A program made the translations under genes and the position numbers. The notes below the pieces were generated by a model that searched no databases, was not told where the DNA came from, and saw only the letters and a list, made by a program, of their open reading frames with translations. Positions 1-9,199 of a DNA stretch of 64,000 nucleotides are shown here, in pieces. The DNA is from Streptomyces sp. NBC_00557 (GTDB taxonomy: Bacteria > Actinomycetota > Actinomycetes > Streptomycetales > Streptomycetaceae): positions 8,494,001-8,558,000 of the forward strand of contig NZ_CP107796.1 in the NCBI RefSeq assembly GCF_036345995.1, read 5' to 3'. How positions within the stretch are numbered: the stretch's first letter is position 1; each line of letters opens with the position of its first letter.

Positions 1-117
1 CGAAACCACTCCGCGACCGCGGCCCTCGATGCGGACACGCGGGTAGGACCCGATACGCTTCTTCACCTGGGAAGTGCCTCCGGCGGTGGCGGGAACAAGG
101 ACCTCAGCAATCCTCAT
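1..117 (-). CDS. IS1380-family transposase, N-terminal part, cut by window edge
   Basis: The first 39 codons of a minus-strand gene run off the left edge. The peptide contains IGSYPRVRIEGRGRGVVS, which I recognise as the conserved start of actinobacterial IS1380-type transposases, upstream of the DDE core. The ATG at 115-117 gives 17 extra residues; the GTG at 64-66 gives the usual family start (V-KKRIGSYP) and is at least as likely. The catalytic domain lies outside the window, so intactness cannot be judged. It fits the IS-rich surroundings. Confidence 0.5.
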   Translation of the reverse strand, partial: MRIAEVLVPATAGGTSQVKKRIGSYPRVRIEGRGRGVVS

Positions 118-312
118 TCTCGCTGGTCAGAGGCACTTTCTGCTTTTTGATCATCAGCCGGACAGCTCGCTCCGTGAAAGCGCGAGGTTAGGGTCGCATG
201 CCGCCTCCCCACCTCCGGACTGCCCCTGAGATCGACCCTGAGGAACCCCTGACTGCAGAATGCAGCAAGCAGTCCTCTATCTGGTGGCCATGCGGACTGC
301 GAGGTACGTACT
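118..312. other. Non-coding, probable IS flank
   Basis: No reading frame here has convincing composition. It separates the IS1380 start from the integrase-like remnant and probably contains the IS end, but the partner inverted repeat lies outside the window. Confidence 0.3.
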
Positions 313-570
313 TCAGTCGTCTTTGGCATAGTTCGCCCCCCTCTGGGCCGCGTTGGGGTGCATATCGAAGAGGTCAGCGACCAGGATGGGCGGGAGGCTG
401 GTGACTGCTTCGATCATGGGCGGTGTTGCGTGCAGAGAGGACGGGCAGCCCGAGGTGGTTCAGCAGGTTGTGAGTGTCGATCACGTTCCGTGGCCTGCCC
501 GATGACGTAGCCGTTGTCGTTCCGGGTGTCATCGTTCAGGCAGCGCTGGAGCCGCTCCTGGAGGTGTGGT
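313..570 (-). pseudogene. Decayed integrase-like C-terminus
   Basis: Reading leftward from about 570, one frame gives LQERLQRCLNDDTRNDNGYV. After a frame change another gives NLLNHLGLPVLSARNTA, and a third gives AVTSLPPILVADLFDMHPN up to the stop at 313-315. The last two pieces resemble the C-terminal end of proteins found with actinobacterial tyrosine recombinases, of the type LGLPxxxARNTAL...LPAPVLADLLGLH. At least two frameshifts are needed to join them and no start is visible, so I read this as a remnant. The identification rests on memory of the family motif only. Confidence 0.35.
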
Positions 571-708
571 CTCCATGTCCGAGGCACGCGGCGACACTCC
601 CGAGCACATACTGGAGCAGGAGACCGCGGCCGGCGCCCTGCACTGGGCGCCGGGGGCCGCTCCTCAGTGGCAGGTGCTGGTGTGGGCCGGGCGGGTTTCG
701 GTGTGTGC

Positions 709-1263
709 TTACCGGCCAGCGACTCTGGACGCGGTGACCCGGTCGGAAGGGGCGTGGGGCTGCAGGCGTTCCATCCACAGGGAGCTGATGTACTGGCCGT
801 TTTTCAGGGCGTATTCGTGGAAGACCCCGATCTCGACGAATCCGAATTTCCGGTGCAGAGCAACCGATGCGTTGTTGGGTATGGCGATGCCGGCGAGGAC
901 GGTGTGCACGGGTTCGTCGTCCAGGAGATCGAACAGTTGACGGTACAGGGAGGTTCCGATTCCCTGCCCCTTGCTGCCATCGTGGAGCCCGATGCTCACC
1001 TCCACTGTTTCCCGGAACGCCTCCTGATCCCGGTAGCGCTGGCTGCAGGCGTAGCCGAGAACTTGCTCGCCCCGGCGGGCGACGAGTATCCGGTACGGGC
1101 CCGACGCTGCGAATTGCTCGAACCAGTCGCACCTTTCTTCGGCGCTGAAGGGCCTCGTGGCGAACCGTGCGTGGGAGGTCGCGGCCGTGTGGTTCTGGAT
1201 GTCGACGATGCTGGGCAGATCGCCTGCGGTCGCAGGTGCGACTTCGATGGTCGCTTTGTTCAT
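709..1263 (-). CDS. GNAT N-acetyltransferase, phosphinothricin-acetyltransferase type
   Basis: A 184-aa cytoplasmic GNAT enzyme that would transfer acetyl from acetyl-CoA to a small amine. The fold runs in order: an N-terminal DLPSIVDIQNH segment, then a central strand and the acetyl-CoA loop GSKGQGIGTSLYRQL (about residues 99-113, the Q/RxxGxG/A motif). It ends with IPNNASVALHRKFGF, which is typical of the Bar/Pat group (COG1247). The ATG at 1261-1263 is chosen because the frame upstream has no family similarity and GAGGAG lies about 8 nt before it. It is divergent from the broken LysR gene at 1370, which may once have controlled it. The true substrate (phosphinothricin, methionine sulfoximine or another amine) cannot be told. 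Confidence 0.85.
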   Translation of the reverse strand: MNKATIEVAPATAGDLPSIVDIQNHTAATSHARFATRPFSAEERCDWFEQFAASGPYRILVARRGEQVLGYACSQRYRDQEAFRETVEVSIGLHDGSKGQGIGTSLYRQLFDLLDDEPVHTVLAGIAIPNNASVALHRKFGFVEIGVFHEYALKNGQYISSLWMERLQPHAPSDRVTASRVAGR

Positions 1264-1369
1264 GCGGGAGGGCTCCTCGAGTCCGGTGAAGATCTGTAGG
1301 GCCACGCTATGGACGGGGCGGCCGAAGCGGAATCCCGCTGTGGTGAGCAGTTGGCTATAGGGTGCGCCT

Positions 1370-1703
1370 ATGGCTCTGGAACTCGCGGACCTGCGCGTCT
1401 TCGTCACTGCGGCTTCCGTTGGCTCTCTGTCCGCCGCAGCACGTGAGCTGCGGCTCACCCAGCCGTCCATCAGCGAGCGGCTGAGCCGGCTGGAACGGCT
1501 CGTCGGTCGGCCGCTGCTGCACCGGTCGAACCGGGGCGTTTCGTTGACGCCCGCAGGACAGCGGCTCCTGCCTCACGCGGAACACTGCCTGGAGCTGGCT
1601 TCCAGAGCCCTGGACATCGCCAGGGAAGACGACACCCGAGGAACCCTGCACCTGACCACCCACGCCAGCTACGCGCCGCTGGCCGTCCCGTTCGTCATCG
1701 GCT
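1370..1703 (+). pseudogene. Truncated LysR-family regulator
   Basis: The first ~110 codons are a clear LysR N-terminus. The winged HTH reads LRVFVTAASVGSLSAAAREL then TQPSISERLSRLERLVGRPLL, and the linker reaches GTLHLTTHASYAPLAVPFVIG at the start of the effector domain. There the similarity stops abruptly near 1703, although the frame stays open to 1969. The sequence after the junction is unrelated; another frame reads LHDGEFDKAIGSARQAMERI. The ~190-residue ligand-binding domain is therefore missing. LysR proteins usually control the divergent neighbour, here the acetyltransferase at 709-1263, 106 bp away. Confidence 0.8.
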
Positions 1704-1784
1704 GCTGCACGACGGGGAGTTCGACAAAGCGATCGGCAGCGCCCGCCAGGCCATGGAGAGGATCCTCTGCGGAGCCAACTGGCC

Positions 1785-2010
1785 TCAGATCAGCAGAAGC
1801 GACGATGTGCGCCAGCGCAGCCAGGCACAGCGGTCGAGGAAATGTGCCCGAGCTACCACGACTGCTTCGTCGGGCGACCACAGCGAGTTGCACTCGGCGC
1901 ACAGCAGGAGGGATGTCCCATCGGCCTCGGAGTGGTACGGGCGGACGGAGTCGGCGATCAGCGCTCTGAGCGGGGCGCGGATCGCCGTCTCGACGCACCG
2001 AATCCCGGCT
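1785..2010 (-). pseudogene. Remnant of an unidentified gene
   Basis: A minus-strand frame ending at the stop 1785-1787 has protein-like composition, including SEADGTSLLLCAECNSLWSP and VVVARAHFLDRCAWLRW. It holds one CxxC pair. No start codon with a ribosome site is visible, and the segment lies between the LysR break point and the next gene, so it looks like a fragment carried in by the same rearrangement. Function unknown. Confidence 0.3.
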
Positions 2011-2044
2011 GGCGCCGACCGCGGCCGGTGCCGACGTCCGCTGA

Positions 2045-2812
2045 CTACTTGGTGTCGACGTAGTCGCCGGCGGCGTTGGCGGACGCTGTCGTGGTGGTGC
2101 CCGCGAAGGCGTAGCGCCAGTAGCCGTCTGAGGCAGCGGTAACGGTGGTCCTCAGGGTGCCGGTGCTGCTGGTGGTGACGGTCTTGACCGTGGTGTAGGT
2201 GCTGGTACCTGCCTTGCGGAACTGCAGCTTCACCGACTGGGTGGAGTAACCGTGGTACAGGTTGTCGTCCCAGTTGGCCCGGCTGAGTTTGCCCGTCACG
2301 GTCAGGGTCGCGCCCCTGCGTACCGGTTCGGGCGAGGCGTCGGTCGTGAGCTTGGCGTACCGCTTGACGAAGAACTGGTCCTGGTTGTTCCGCGTCGCGA
2401 GGTCGTGGTCCTTGGAGCTGACCTCCAGGTACGTCTGCCAGGCCCCCGCCTGCGCATTCTCCAGCCCCCTCCCGTAGTAGCCCGGGTCCATGACGTACCT
2501 CATCGAGCAGGTGGCGGTGGTGGCGTCGACGGCCTTGCAGCCCAGGTTGTCGTGGTAACCGAAGCCGGTGGCGGTGGCCCTGCTCCAGACGTCGGAGTAG
2601 GCCGCGTTGATCCCGGAGCTGTCCGTGGCGGTGATCGCCAAGACGAAGGTCTTCTCCGTCGTGGTGCCGACCACGACGGGCTTGCCACCGTTGATCGACA
2701 CCTTCGTGATCTTCAAATCTCCGTTCCCGGTCACGGCCTCGGCGGCCGGAGCGGTCAGAGCCGAGAGTGCCACCGCACACGGCAGCAGGATGCCGACGGC
2801 AAGCTTGCGCAT
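2045..2812 (-). CDS. Secreted protein, paralogue of the gene at 3090
   Basis: A 255-aa exported protein of unknown function. The signal peptide is MRKLAVGILLPCAVALSAL followed by TAPAAEA (cleavage near residue 26). The C-terminal ~95 residues form a beta-rich domain: KRYAKLTTDASPEPVRRGAT, then LTVTGKLSRANWDDN, and TYTTVKTVTTSSTGTLRTTV. This module recurs in streptomycete exoproteins and almost matches that of the divergent neighbour. The middle part (two Cys, CKAVDATTATCSMRY) differs more. The ATG at 2810-2812 has GAGGG upstream; an in-frame GTG four codons earlier is the alternative. The 277-bp gap to the paralogue probably holds both promoters. Confidence 0.8.
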   Translation of the reverse strand: MRKLAVGILLPCAVALSALTAPAAEAVTGNGDLKITKVSINGGKPVVVGTTTEKTFVLAITATDSSGINAAYSDVWSRATATGFGYHDNLGCKAVDATTATCSMRYVMDPGYYGRGLENAQAGAWQTYLEVSSKDHDLATRNNQDQFFVKRYAKLTTDASPEPVRRGATLTVTGKLSRANWDDNLYHGYSTQSVKLQFRKAGTSTYTTVKTVTTSSTGTLRTTVTAASDGYWRYAFAGTTTTASANAAGDYVDTK

Positions 2813-3089
2813 GAAGACCCTCACAGGGCAGGCCACCGTCTTGATCCATGGCGGTGGGATGAACAACAGGTGTGCGGAGTGTAAGAGCGGGCACTCAAGC
2901 CTGTCCCGGCAGGGTAGCGATGCACATTGAGCGGCTCCCGTCGTACCTGGCCTGCCGCTCCTTCGGCTGCGCAGGGAACGCGCCCATAACAACTTGAGGT
3001 GTACGTACAACCAATCCTTCATGGTGACGGTCATCTGCACACCCGGACTCCAAGAGTCCGGCTCCCGTTCCTGCAGTCCCTGGAGAACC

Positions 3090-3860
3090 ATGCACATTCG
3101 CACGGCCACGGCCGCCACCGTCGGCGGCCTGGCGCTGCTCGCAGTCCTCTCGCCCACCGCCCAGGCGGACGAACACAACGGCGACATCGCCTTCACCTCG
3201 GTGACCTTCAGCAAGAGCACCGTCAACGTCGGCATCAGCGAGCCCCAGACGCTGACCGTCACCGCCACCGCCAACGACGACTCCGGCATCTGGGGCATGG
3301 TCGGCCTCAAGCTGGTGAGCTCCGACAACCGCATCCAGTACCCGACGAAGGCAGCCACGTGCACGCGCCCCACACGGACGACCATGAAGTGCACCTGGTC
3401 GTACAGCCTGGAGTCCGACCGCACCGACTACGCCGACCTCCGCAACAGCTCGGCCGGCACCTGGCACCTCGACCTGGAGGCCCGTGGCAACGACGGCGAC
3501 TACTACACGCTCGACAGCAGCGCCACGACGAAGATCAAGCGCTACGCCAAACTGACCACGACCCAGGCAACGCCCGAACCGGTCGCCAAGGGCAAAACGC
3601 TGACAGTGACCGGCGCCCTGACTCGCGCCGACTGGAACACCAACACCTACACCGGCTTCGCGGCCCAGAAAGTCGCCCTCCAGTTCAAGAAGTCCGGTGC
3701 CTCGACGTACACCACCGTCAAGACGGTGACCACCGACAGCGCGGGCAAGCTGAAGACGACGACCACGGCGAACGCCTCCGGCACCTGGCGCTGGCACTTC
3801 GCGGGAACAGGCACGACCAGCTCGGCGACGGCAGCGGGGGACGGGGTCGCACTGAAGTAG
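3090..3860 (+). CDS. Secreted protein, paralogue of the gene at 2045
   Basis: A 256-aa exported protein, function unknown. The signal peptide is MHIRTATAATVGGLALLAVL with cleavage after AQA. A middle domain of about 120 residues carries a Cys pair. The C-terminal module reads KRYAKLTTTQATPEPVAKGK, LTVTGALTRADWNTN, TYTTVKTVTTDSAGKLKTTT and WRWHFAGTGTTSSA, aligning almost residue for residue with the minus-strand paralogue. The ATG at 3090-3092 follows TGGAGAACC directly; the upstream part of the frame has no signal peptide and is probably untranslated. The two proteins probably arose by an inverted duplication and may act together at the cell surface. Confidence 0.8.
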   Translation: MHIRTATAATVGGLALLAVLSPTAQADEHNGDIAFTSVTFSKSTVNVGISEPQTLTVTATANDDSGIWGMVGLKLVSSDNRIQYPTKAATCTRPTRTTMKCTWSYSLESDRTDYADLRNSSAGTWHLDLEARGNDGDYYTLDSSATTKIKRYAKLTTTQATPEPVAKGKTLTVTGALTRADWNTNTYTGFAAQKVALQFKKSGASTYTTVKTVTTDSAGKLKTTTTANASGTWRWHFAGTGTTSSATAAGDGVALK

Positions 3861-4093
3861 AACTCTGTCCAGTCACGGTCTCCGCTGCCTAGGCGGAAAG
3901 CGAACCCCCCGCACGGCAGGGACGGTCCGAGCCGGGGGTGTCGTTCGTTGCACCTCGATGCGAACTATGGGCGCGATGGTCGTTGAAGCTCACTGCGCTG
4001 GATGATCTGCCAGGCGCGGTCCATGATGGTCCGCCGCGGTTGTAGCGGTTGCTGTACTTCGCTGCTGTACAGCACCTGCCCGAAGAGGTGCAA

Positions 4094-4321
4094 ATGGACA
4101 TGCTCGAGCTGATGGAGTGGCTGGCCGAGCGCGGAGTCACGTCCGTATTCAAGGTGGACGGCGAGCGCGCCCTCCAGCATAGGAAGGCCTGGATGGTCAT
4201 CGTCAGTGGTGGGCCGCTGGGCGAAGACTCGTTCTTCCGCGCCGACCTGGGGACAGCGGACGCATGTCTTGATTCGCTGCTCGCTCACCTTGAGAGCAAG
4301 GGGCTGTCACCGCTCGCGTGA
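4094..4321 (+). CDS. Small hypothetical protein
   Basis: A 75-aa cytoplasmic protein with no recognised catalytic motif. It reads MDMLELMEWLAERGVTSVFK at the N-terminus and VIVSGGPLGEDSFFRAD in the middle. This pattern resembles small uncharacterised streptomycete proteins I have seen. The ATG at 4094 is chosen for the AAGAGG five bases upstream; the frame is open for 15 codons further. It stands alone between remnants, so context gives no role. Confidence 0.6.
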   Translation: MDMLELMEWLAERGVTSVFKVDGERALQHRKAWMVIVSGGPLGEDSFFRADLGTADACLDSLLAHLESKGLSPLA

Positions 4322-4727
4322 TCAGTGCGCGAGCGGCCGCAGCGACCTCCCGCTTTTCAGGCGAGCCCATCGCGCGGAGTGGATCATCTCCCCTTCCGCC
4401 AGCGACGGATCATCCATGAGAGCGAGATTCCGAGGGTCCGGCCGAACGACACTGTCATCGCCGTCTGCCAGGCTCTGGCAGACAAACAGTGCCCGCTCGA
4501 CCGTGACCGGCGTCGGCTCATGCGTAGAGATCGAAGGTCATCGCATAACCACCTGGGTGATCGCCCCTTCTTGAGGTGATCACCTTCGCGGCTCGGGGCT
4601 GGCCTGGCAAGCCCTGAGCCTCTGGCGAGCACAGCGCGGCGGCGATCGACGCGGTCAACCGGCGCCGCTGGAGACGGCCAACCCGGGAGCCGGTCGGCCC
4701 GCCCGACGAAAGGCCCCGGGCATCCCG
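4322..4727. other. Gene-free stretch with decayed sequence
   Basis: No frame is convincing on either strand. On the minus strand near 4513-4540 a seven-codon piece MTFDLYA followed by a stop resembles the start of a common small streptomycete protein, suggesting a deletion scar. Confidence 0.3.
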
Positions 4728-5228
4728 GTGACACGCGCGTCCCTTTGGCTCTTGTGGCCGATGATGCGCCATCGGCAGGGTGATGCTGTGATCATTGCCT
4801 TCACCCGCGACGGTGAGACCGGCACTGTGGCGGTGTCTCTCGAGCAGGTTGATGAGCCGCTGACGGTCGGCAAGCACCCCGAGTCGTGCGGTTTCCGTGC
4901 TGCACGGCTGTCGTGGACTATCCGGGCAGGGGGTATCGAGCCCTGTTCGGCTGGGTCCAGCTGGTTCAGTCCACGGACAACGCGTCCGGCGGTGCGGACT
5001 TCGACATGGACCCGCTCGTTCTGTTCGAAGATGCGCCGTCCCCCTACGCCTTGGCACGTCCTGCCGGTGGCCGGCTTCTCCTGGGGATTCGACATCGATG
5101 CGACCGGCCACATCACCCTCAGGCCCGCGCAGGCACTCACAGCCGTCGAGTGGGACAGACACCTGGCATACTCGAGCACCTGTCACCCGGCGTGGACGTT
5201 CGATCAATGGCAGGCTCAGCCCGCCTGA
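4728..5228 (+). pseudogene. Frameshifted hypothetical gene
   Basis: Three pieces in alternating frames make one protein-like sequence. They are AVSLEQVDEPLTVGKHPESC up to about 4905, then GYRALFGWVQLVQSTDNASG and FDMDPLVLFEDAPSPYA (about 4905-5050), then VLPVAGFSWGFDIDATGHIT and the tail to the stop at 5226-5228. I recognise GWVQLVxSTDN and VAGFSWGFDI from a conserved uncharacterised actinobacterial protein. In that protein the last two blocks are separated by about 35 more residues, so there is probably an internal deletion as well as two frameshifts. Confidence 0.6.
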
Positions 5229-5270
5229 ACCGCATGGACCCTCCAGCTGCCGGCTCAGCCGGCGACCTGC

Positions 5271-5462
5271 TCAGGCCGCGTGCGGGCCTGGCGACCAGGA
5301 GCGCGCCTGCGGCTTGGACACGCACTCCGAGTACCGGCGACGCCCGTGTGCGAGGGCGTTGAAGGCGGCACGCAACCGACCCGAGACAGGACCGCTGTAA
5401 CCGACGGACGTCGCCCCCCCATCCCGCAACAGCTCGAGTTGATTGACGAGAGAGGGCATGAC
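5271..5462 (-). CDS. Possible small protein
   Basis: A minus-strand frame of 63 codons begins MPSLVNQLELLRDGGATSVG and contains SGRLRAAFNALAHGRRRYSE. The composition is plausible for an actinobacterial protein, but I see no good ribosome site and no domain. It may be a fragment. Confidence 0.25.
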   Translation of the reverse strand, partial: VMPSLVNQLELLRDGGATSVGYSGPVSGRLRAAFNALAHGRRRYSECVSKPQARSWSPGPHAA

Positions 5463-5616
5463 GTCTGGGGGAGGGGTTTGAGGGATGGCGGCTGGGCGGT
5501 GACGCAAGGTCGCCGGCGGTGCGGCAGATCGGCGGACGGATCGCGCCGGAGCACCGCAACGGCGGTGCTGGCAGCGCTTCTGCAGCAGGTCTCGGGACGT
5601 GACGAGTTGGCGGCGC

Positions 5617-6267
5617 CTATCCCGGCGTCTGGATGGTGTGGTTGATCGCAGAGGCGACGTCCTTAGCGATGTGGGTGGGCTGATAGGAGTCCTGGGTCCA
5701 GGCACGTCCGTCCGTCACCCACACGCTTCGAAGACCGAGCGCGTGGGCGCCCGCGATGTCGGCGTGGGGCGAATCGCCGATGACCCACGAGCCCGGGAGG
5801 GGGACACTGACGGCCTCGGCTGCCGCTTGGAAGATCTCCGGTTCTGGCTTCTTGTGACCGACTGCTTCGGAGACGACCCAGCCGTGGACGAGTTGGTCGA
5901 GTCCGGTCTTGCGGATCTTCGCTTCCTGCTGGGTGGTGCGCCCGTTCGTGACGATGGCGCAGGTCCAGCCGTGCGCCGTCGCTCGTCCTAGCGCCTCGCG
6001 GGCCGAGTGAGCCAGGACCACGCGGTCAGAGGCGCCGTTGTCGAGCAGGGCGCGGATGACGGCGGTGGGCACAACGCCGCCGTATCGGTCGGTGAGGGCT
6101 GCGGCGAGTTCGCAACGCGCGGTGTAGCCGCTTGCGTCGAGCGCCATCACCCATGTGAGGTCGGATTTGGGCAGGTCGTGCTCGGCAAGAAAGTCGGCGA
6201 CGGCGGCGCGGAAGGCCGCATCCCGGTCGACAAGGGTGTTGTCGAGGTCCAGCAGCAACAACGGCAT
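5617..6267 (-). CDS. HAD-superfamily phosphatase, subfamily IA
   Basis: A 216-aa cytoplasmic hydrolase for a small phosphorylated metabolite. Motif I is LLLLDLDNTLVD at the N-terminus (nucleophile Asp and acid/base Asp, DxD). An alpha-helical cap follows. Motif II is AIVTNGRT (Thr), motif III is the Lys in VGHKKPEPEIF, and motif IV is WVIGDSPHADIAGA (paired Asp). All catalytic residues are present and the length is normal for subfamily IA. The ATG at 6265-6267 starts directly at the family N-terminus; the longer upstream frame is unrelated. The gene stands alone, so the substrate cannot be inferred. Confidence 0.88.
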   Translation of the reverse strand: MPLLLLDLDNTLVDRDAAFRAAVADFLAEHDLPKSDLTWVMALDASGYTARCELAAALTDRYGGVVPTAVIRALLDNGASDRVVLAHSAREALGRATAHGWTCAIVTNGRTTQQEAKIRKTGLDQLVHGWVVSEAVGHKKPEPEIFQAAAEAVSVPLPGSWVIGDSPHADIAGAHALGLRSVWVTDGRAWTQDSYQPTHIAKDVASAINHTIQTPG

Positions 6268-6607
6268 GACCGGGAGTAGACCACGGACAGCCGGCTCGAC
6301 GCGGCCGGCGGGCCGCGAGGAGACGGGGCAAGTGCCCACCGGCGGGACCGTGCGGCGATTGTTCCGGCTTGAAGTGGCTCCGGCTTCCGGTCTGCTCCGG
6401 CCCCCCTTCGCCGGGACGGCTGTGCTGGGCGACTTGCTGTGGGAGAGAATGCTGGGCATGACGACTTGAAGAGCACCGGCCGGGCGGCAGCACTGGCGCA
6501 AGGTCGGGACCTGGGGCACGGTCTCCGACGGGGACTGTCGGATCTGTGCCGCCTGCGGAACGCCCGTCCGCTCGTACCAGTACCGCTTCTATCCTCCCGA
6601 GTCGTCC

Positions 6608-6820
6608 ATGTTCGAGCGGTGCGTCGGGCTCGCCTGGTGTTCCAGTTGCCGGATCTACTCCGGCTATATGGTGCACGTCCCGCGAAAGCGGATCCTGGTC
6701 GACGCCCTCGCTTCGCTTCCTGGCGAACGACGGGAGAGGCTTGCACATTCGGAAACACGGCTGATTGAGTTCCTGGACCGCCAGGCCCGAGGCAACAGGG
6801 ATCAACGAGTTGGTGCGTGA
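6608..6820 (+). CDS. Cys-rich hypothetical protein, start uncertain
   Basis: The frame is open from just after a stop at 6467-6469 to the stop at 6818-6820. Protein-like sequence begins before the first ATG: HWRKVGTWGTVSDGDCRICA, then CGTPVRSYQYRFYPPESS, then MFERCVGLAWCSSCRIYSGY. Two Cys clusters (CRICAAC and CxxxxxxCSSC) suggest a zinc ribbon. No ATG, GTG or TTG precedes 6608 in frame, so either the 5' end is lost or a non-standard start is used. Starting at 6608 gives 70 aa and loses the first Cys cluster. Confidence 0.45.
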   Translation: MFERCVGLAWCSSCRIYSGYMVHVPRKRILVDALASLPGERRERLAHSETRLIEFLDRQARGNRDQRVGA

Positions 6821-6843
6821 TAGCGGGTGGGCATGCTTTCGTG

Positions 6844-7545
6844 GTGAGGAGCACGGTCGATCGGGCGGTGTTGGCGCATCCGTTGTTCACGGGCGTCTCG
6901 ATGGCTCATCTTGCGTCGCTGGTTGAGGAGTTGGCCCGTCTGTGGGCAGCCGCGGTGGAGGGGCGGCGTTTCCAGCAACGAGGCGGTGTGAGGAGACGCG
7001 CGCAGGGTGCCGGTGCCCGCTATCGACTGGTGTTCGTGGACCGGTTGGTCGTCACGCTGATTCACCTGCGGCACGACCTGCCTCACGTGGTCTTGGGTGT
7101 GCTGTTAAACGTTGATCGGTCGACTGTCACCCGGGCCGTCGGTGAGATACGCCGACTGCTGGCGGAGCGGGGTTTTGCTGTTCCCGACAGGCTTGGCCTG
7201 CGGCTTCGAACGCTGCAGGACGTGTTCGCCTACGCCCAGGCCGCGGGTGTCGAGTTGAGGTTGGACGCCACCGAGGTGCAGGTGCGACGGCCGGCCGCCG
7301 GCCCGGGTGGCAGGCGGGCATTCGTGTCGGGCAAGAAGAAGCAGAACACGATGAAAGCCACTGTCATCGCTGACCATCAGGGTCGCACCCTGTGGGCCGA
7401 CGGCCTGCGGCCAGGGCGGATGCACGATGCGACCGCAGTTCGCGCCGCTGGCATCACCGGCTGCTTCCAGCACTTCGACCTGGTGGAAGTGCTGCTCGAC
7501 GACGGCTACCTGGGCCTGAGCCGTGACCATCCAGGCCGACCCCGC
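6844..7545 (+). pseudogene. IS5-family transposase, C-terminus lost
   Basis: A DDE transposase of the IS5 group. The N-terminal half has RLVFVDRLVVTLIHLRHDLP and the HTH-like DRSTVTRAVGEIRRLLAERG. The first catalytic Asp is in VELRLDATEVQVRR, with SGKKKQNTMKATVIADHQGR after it, and the second Asp in VLLDDGYLGLSRDHPG. At that point (about 7545) the family sequence ends; the expected last ~70 residues with the catalytic Glu are absent and the frame runs on into unrelated sequence to 7650. The transposase cannot be active. The GTG at 6844 is a plausible start. Confidence 0.8.
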
Positions 7546-7802
7546 CCGCAATCCGCCCGGGGGGTGCCCCTGTCTCTTTGGTCAAGGGGAGTTGGGTCGG
7601 CGAGCCGGGCAGGCATGGCAGGGTGGCTGATCTGTTGTGGAGGGACGTGAGTTCCGTGCCGGCGTGCGGACGGCGGCATGGCGTTCCCCGCGCGCCGACC
7701 CGCTGAGGCCAGGGGAGCCGAACTAACCGGGCGGGGGCCCGCTGTGCCGCCCGTCGCAGGTGGCGGCGGCCCTGAGGGATTGCCGCGGGCGTGCTGGCCC
7801 GG

Positions 7803-8978
7803 TCATGCGGGACCTCGTGCCGGTGTCGTGCCCAGCTGCCGTGCCGCCAGGGCCCAGCTGAGCTCCACCACGGTGTCCGGAGCGTCCAGGCTCGTGCCGG
7901 TCAGCTCCTCGAATCGGCGCAGCCGGTAGCGGACGGTGTTGACGTGGACGTGTGCGCTGCGGGCGACTTCGCGGACCTGTCGGCCCTGCTCCAGGTACGC
8001 CCGCACCGACTCCTCGATCAGCGTACCGAACTCTCCTTGCGCCTCCAGGGGGCGCAGGTAGCGGTCGCGCAGCAGATCGGCGAGTTCCGGTTCGGCGACG
8101 ACCGCCGCCCGCCAGGACAGGTCGCTCAGGTCGTACACACCGCGCAGACCGTAGGCACGGGCGGCCTCCAGCATCCTGCCGGCGACACGGAAGGAGCGGT
8201 GCGCCGCGGCCAGGTCCGTCGGCGGGCCGAGCCCCGCCGTCACCGCCAGGTCACCGGTCTCAGGCTTCCCCTCGACGACTCCGGCGACTGCTTCGTCCAG
8301 CACCGTGAGCAGCGCCCTTCGACCGCTGCGGCGGCAGTGGGACTCGAGGGAGCGCGACAGCGCGTCCGAAGCCGCGTCGCCGTCCGGTACGGCTCTGACG
8401 GCCCGGTACGGCCGCGACAGGTCCAGACCGTAGATCGCAGCGCCGCTGTGGATCTCCACCGCGCTCAGCGTCCCGTAGAGCACTCCGCGCAGGAAGTCGG
8501 CGCGGCGGCGGGCGTCGAACAGGGCGGCGGCGACCTCCGCCTGCCGGTGGACCGCGGCGATCTGCAGGCTCGCGACATCCGCGAGCTCCCACAGGCAGGT
8601 GGTGCGGTCGATGACGAGACCGGGGTCGAGACCGCGTTCGGTCGCCTCCGCGATGAACAGATCCCGTATCGCGCTCAGCGCCCGGCGGAAGGCGCGGAGC
8701 CCGTCGCTGAGCGACACACCCTGGGCGACCCGGTCGCGGGCGACTTCTGCTTCACCGAAGTCTTCGGGTGGAGGCACCGTCCCCTCTCGCAGCACGGTCA
8801 GAGCCCGCTGGAAGTGCCGGTGCCAGATCTCGTCCAGCAGTTCCTGCGGCACCGCCCTGTAGGACGGGATGTGATCCGTCAAGTCCGCGTGCAACCGCCC
8901 ACCCAGGTGCCTCTGCTGCGCGGCCATCGCGGCGATGACCCGTTCGAGGGGCGCTGCCGTACCCGACTGTCCGGGCAT
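7803..8978 (-). CDS. PucR-type transcriptional regulator
   Basis: A 391-aa DNA-binding regulator. The long N-terminal and middle region has no DNA-binding motif and is the likely sensory part (GGDEF-like/CdaR-type fold in this family). The C-terminus carries the PucR helix-turn-helix: YLEQGRQVREVARSAHVHVN then TVRYRLRRFEELTGTSL (about residues 335-370). The ATG at 8976-8978 is chosen because GGAGGTGAGG sits 4-13 nt upstream; the longer open frame has no family likeness. It is divergent from the decarboxylase/SDR pair with a 221-bp gap, so it most likely controls them, as PucR members often do for adjacent catabolic genes. Confidence 0.85.
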   Translation of the reverse strand: MPGQSGTAAPLERVIAAMAAQQRHLGGRLHADLTDHIPSYRAVPQELLDEIWHRHFQRALTVLREGTVPPPEDFGEAEVARDRVAQGVSLSDGLRAFRRALSAIRDLFIAEATERGLDPGLVIDRTTCLWELADVASLQIAAVHRQAEVAAALFDARRRADFLRGVLYGTLSAVEIHSGAAIYGLDLSRPYRAVRAVPDGDAASDALSRSLESHCRRSGRRALLTVLDEAVAGVVEGKPETGDLAVTAGLGPPTDLAAAHRSFRVAGRMLEAARAYGLRGVYDLSDLSWRAAVVAEPELADLLRDRYLRPLEAQGEFGTLIEESVRAYLEQGRQVREVARSAHVHVNTVRYRLRRFEELTGTSLDAPDTVVELSWALAARQLGTTPARGPA

Positions 8979-9199
8979 GGACCTCACCTCCGCCCTTCCA
9001 GAAACCCGCCGTTGTGCAACGGAACAATATGCCGACCTCCTCCCTTGGCCGGCGAGCCGGCGACAGGCACCCGTCTCCGACAGCACAGTGGCACTGCGGC
9101 GGAAGCAGTGCACAGGCGCACCCAACGCGGCGCCGATCACCCGTGCTCTGACCGCCTCCATGGCAACGATGCACCCCGACGAACAGTGCGGAGACCTCC

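Noticed and set aside
514..1299. Long plus-strand frame over the acetyltransferase
   Set aside because: It is the antisense shadow of the minus-strand GNAT gene, which has all family motifs and a ribosome site.
3904..3939. Terminator after the secreted paralogue at 3090
   Set aside because: Only six base pairs (ACCCCC with GGGGGT) with a long loop; too weak to list as a feature.
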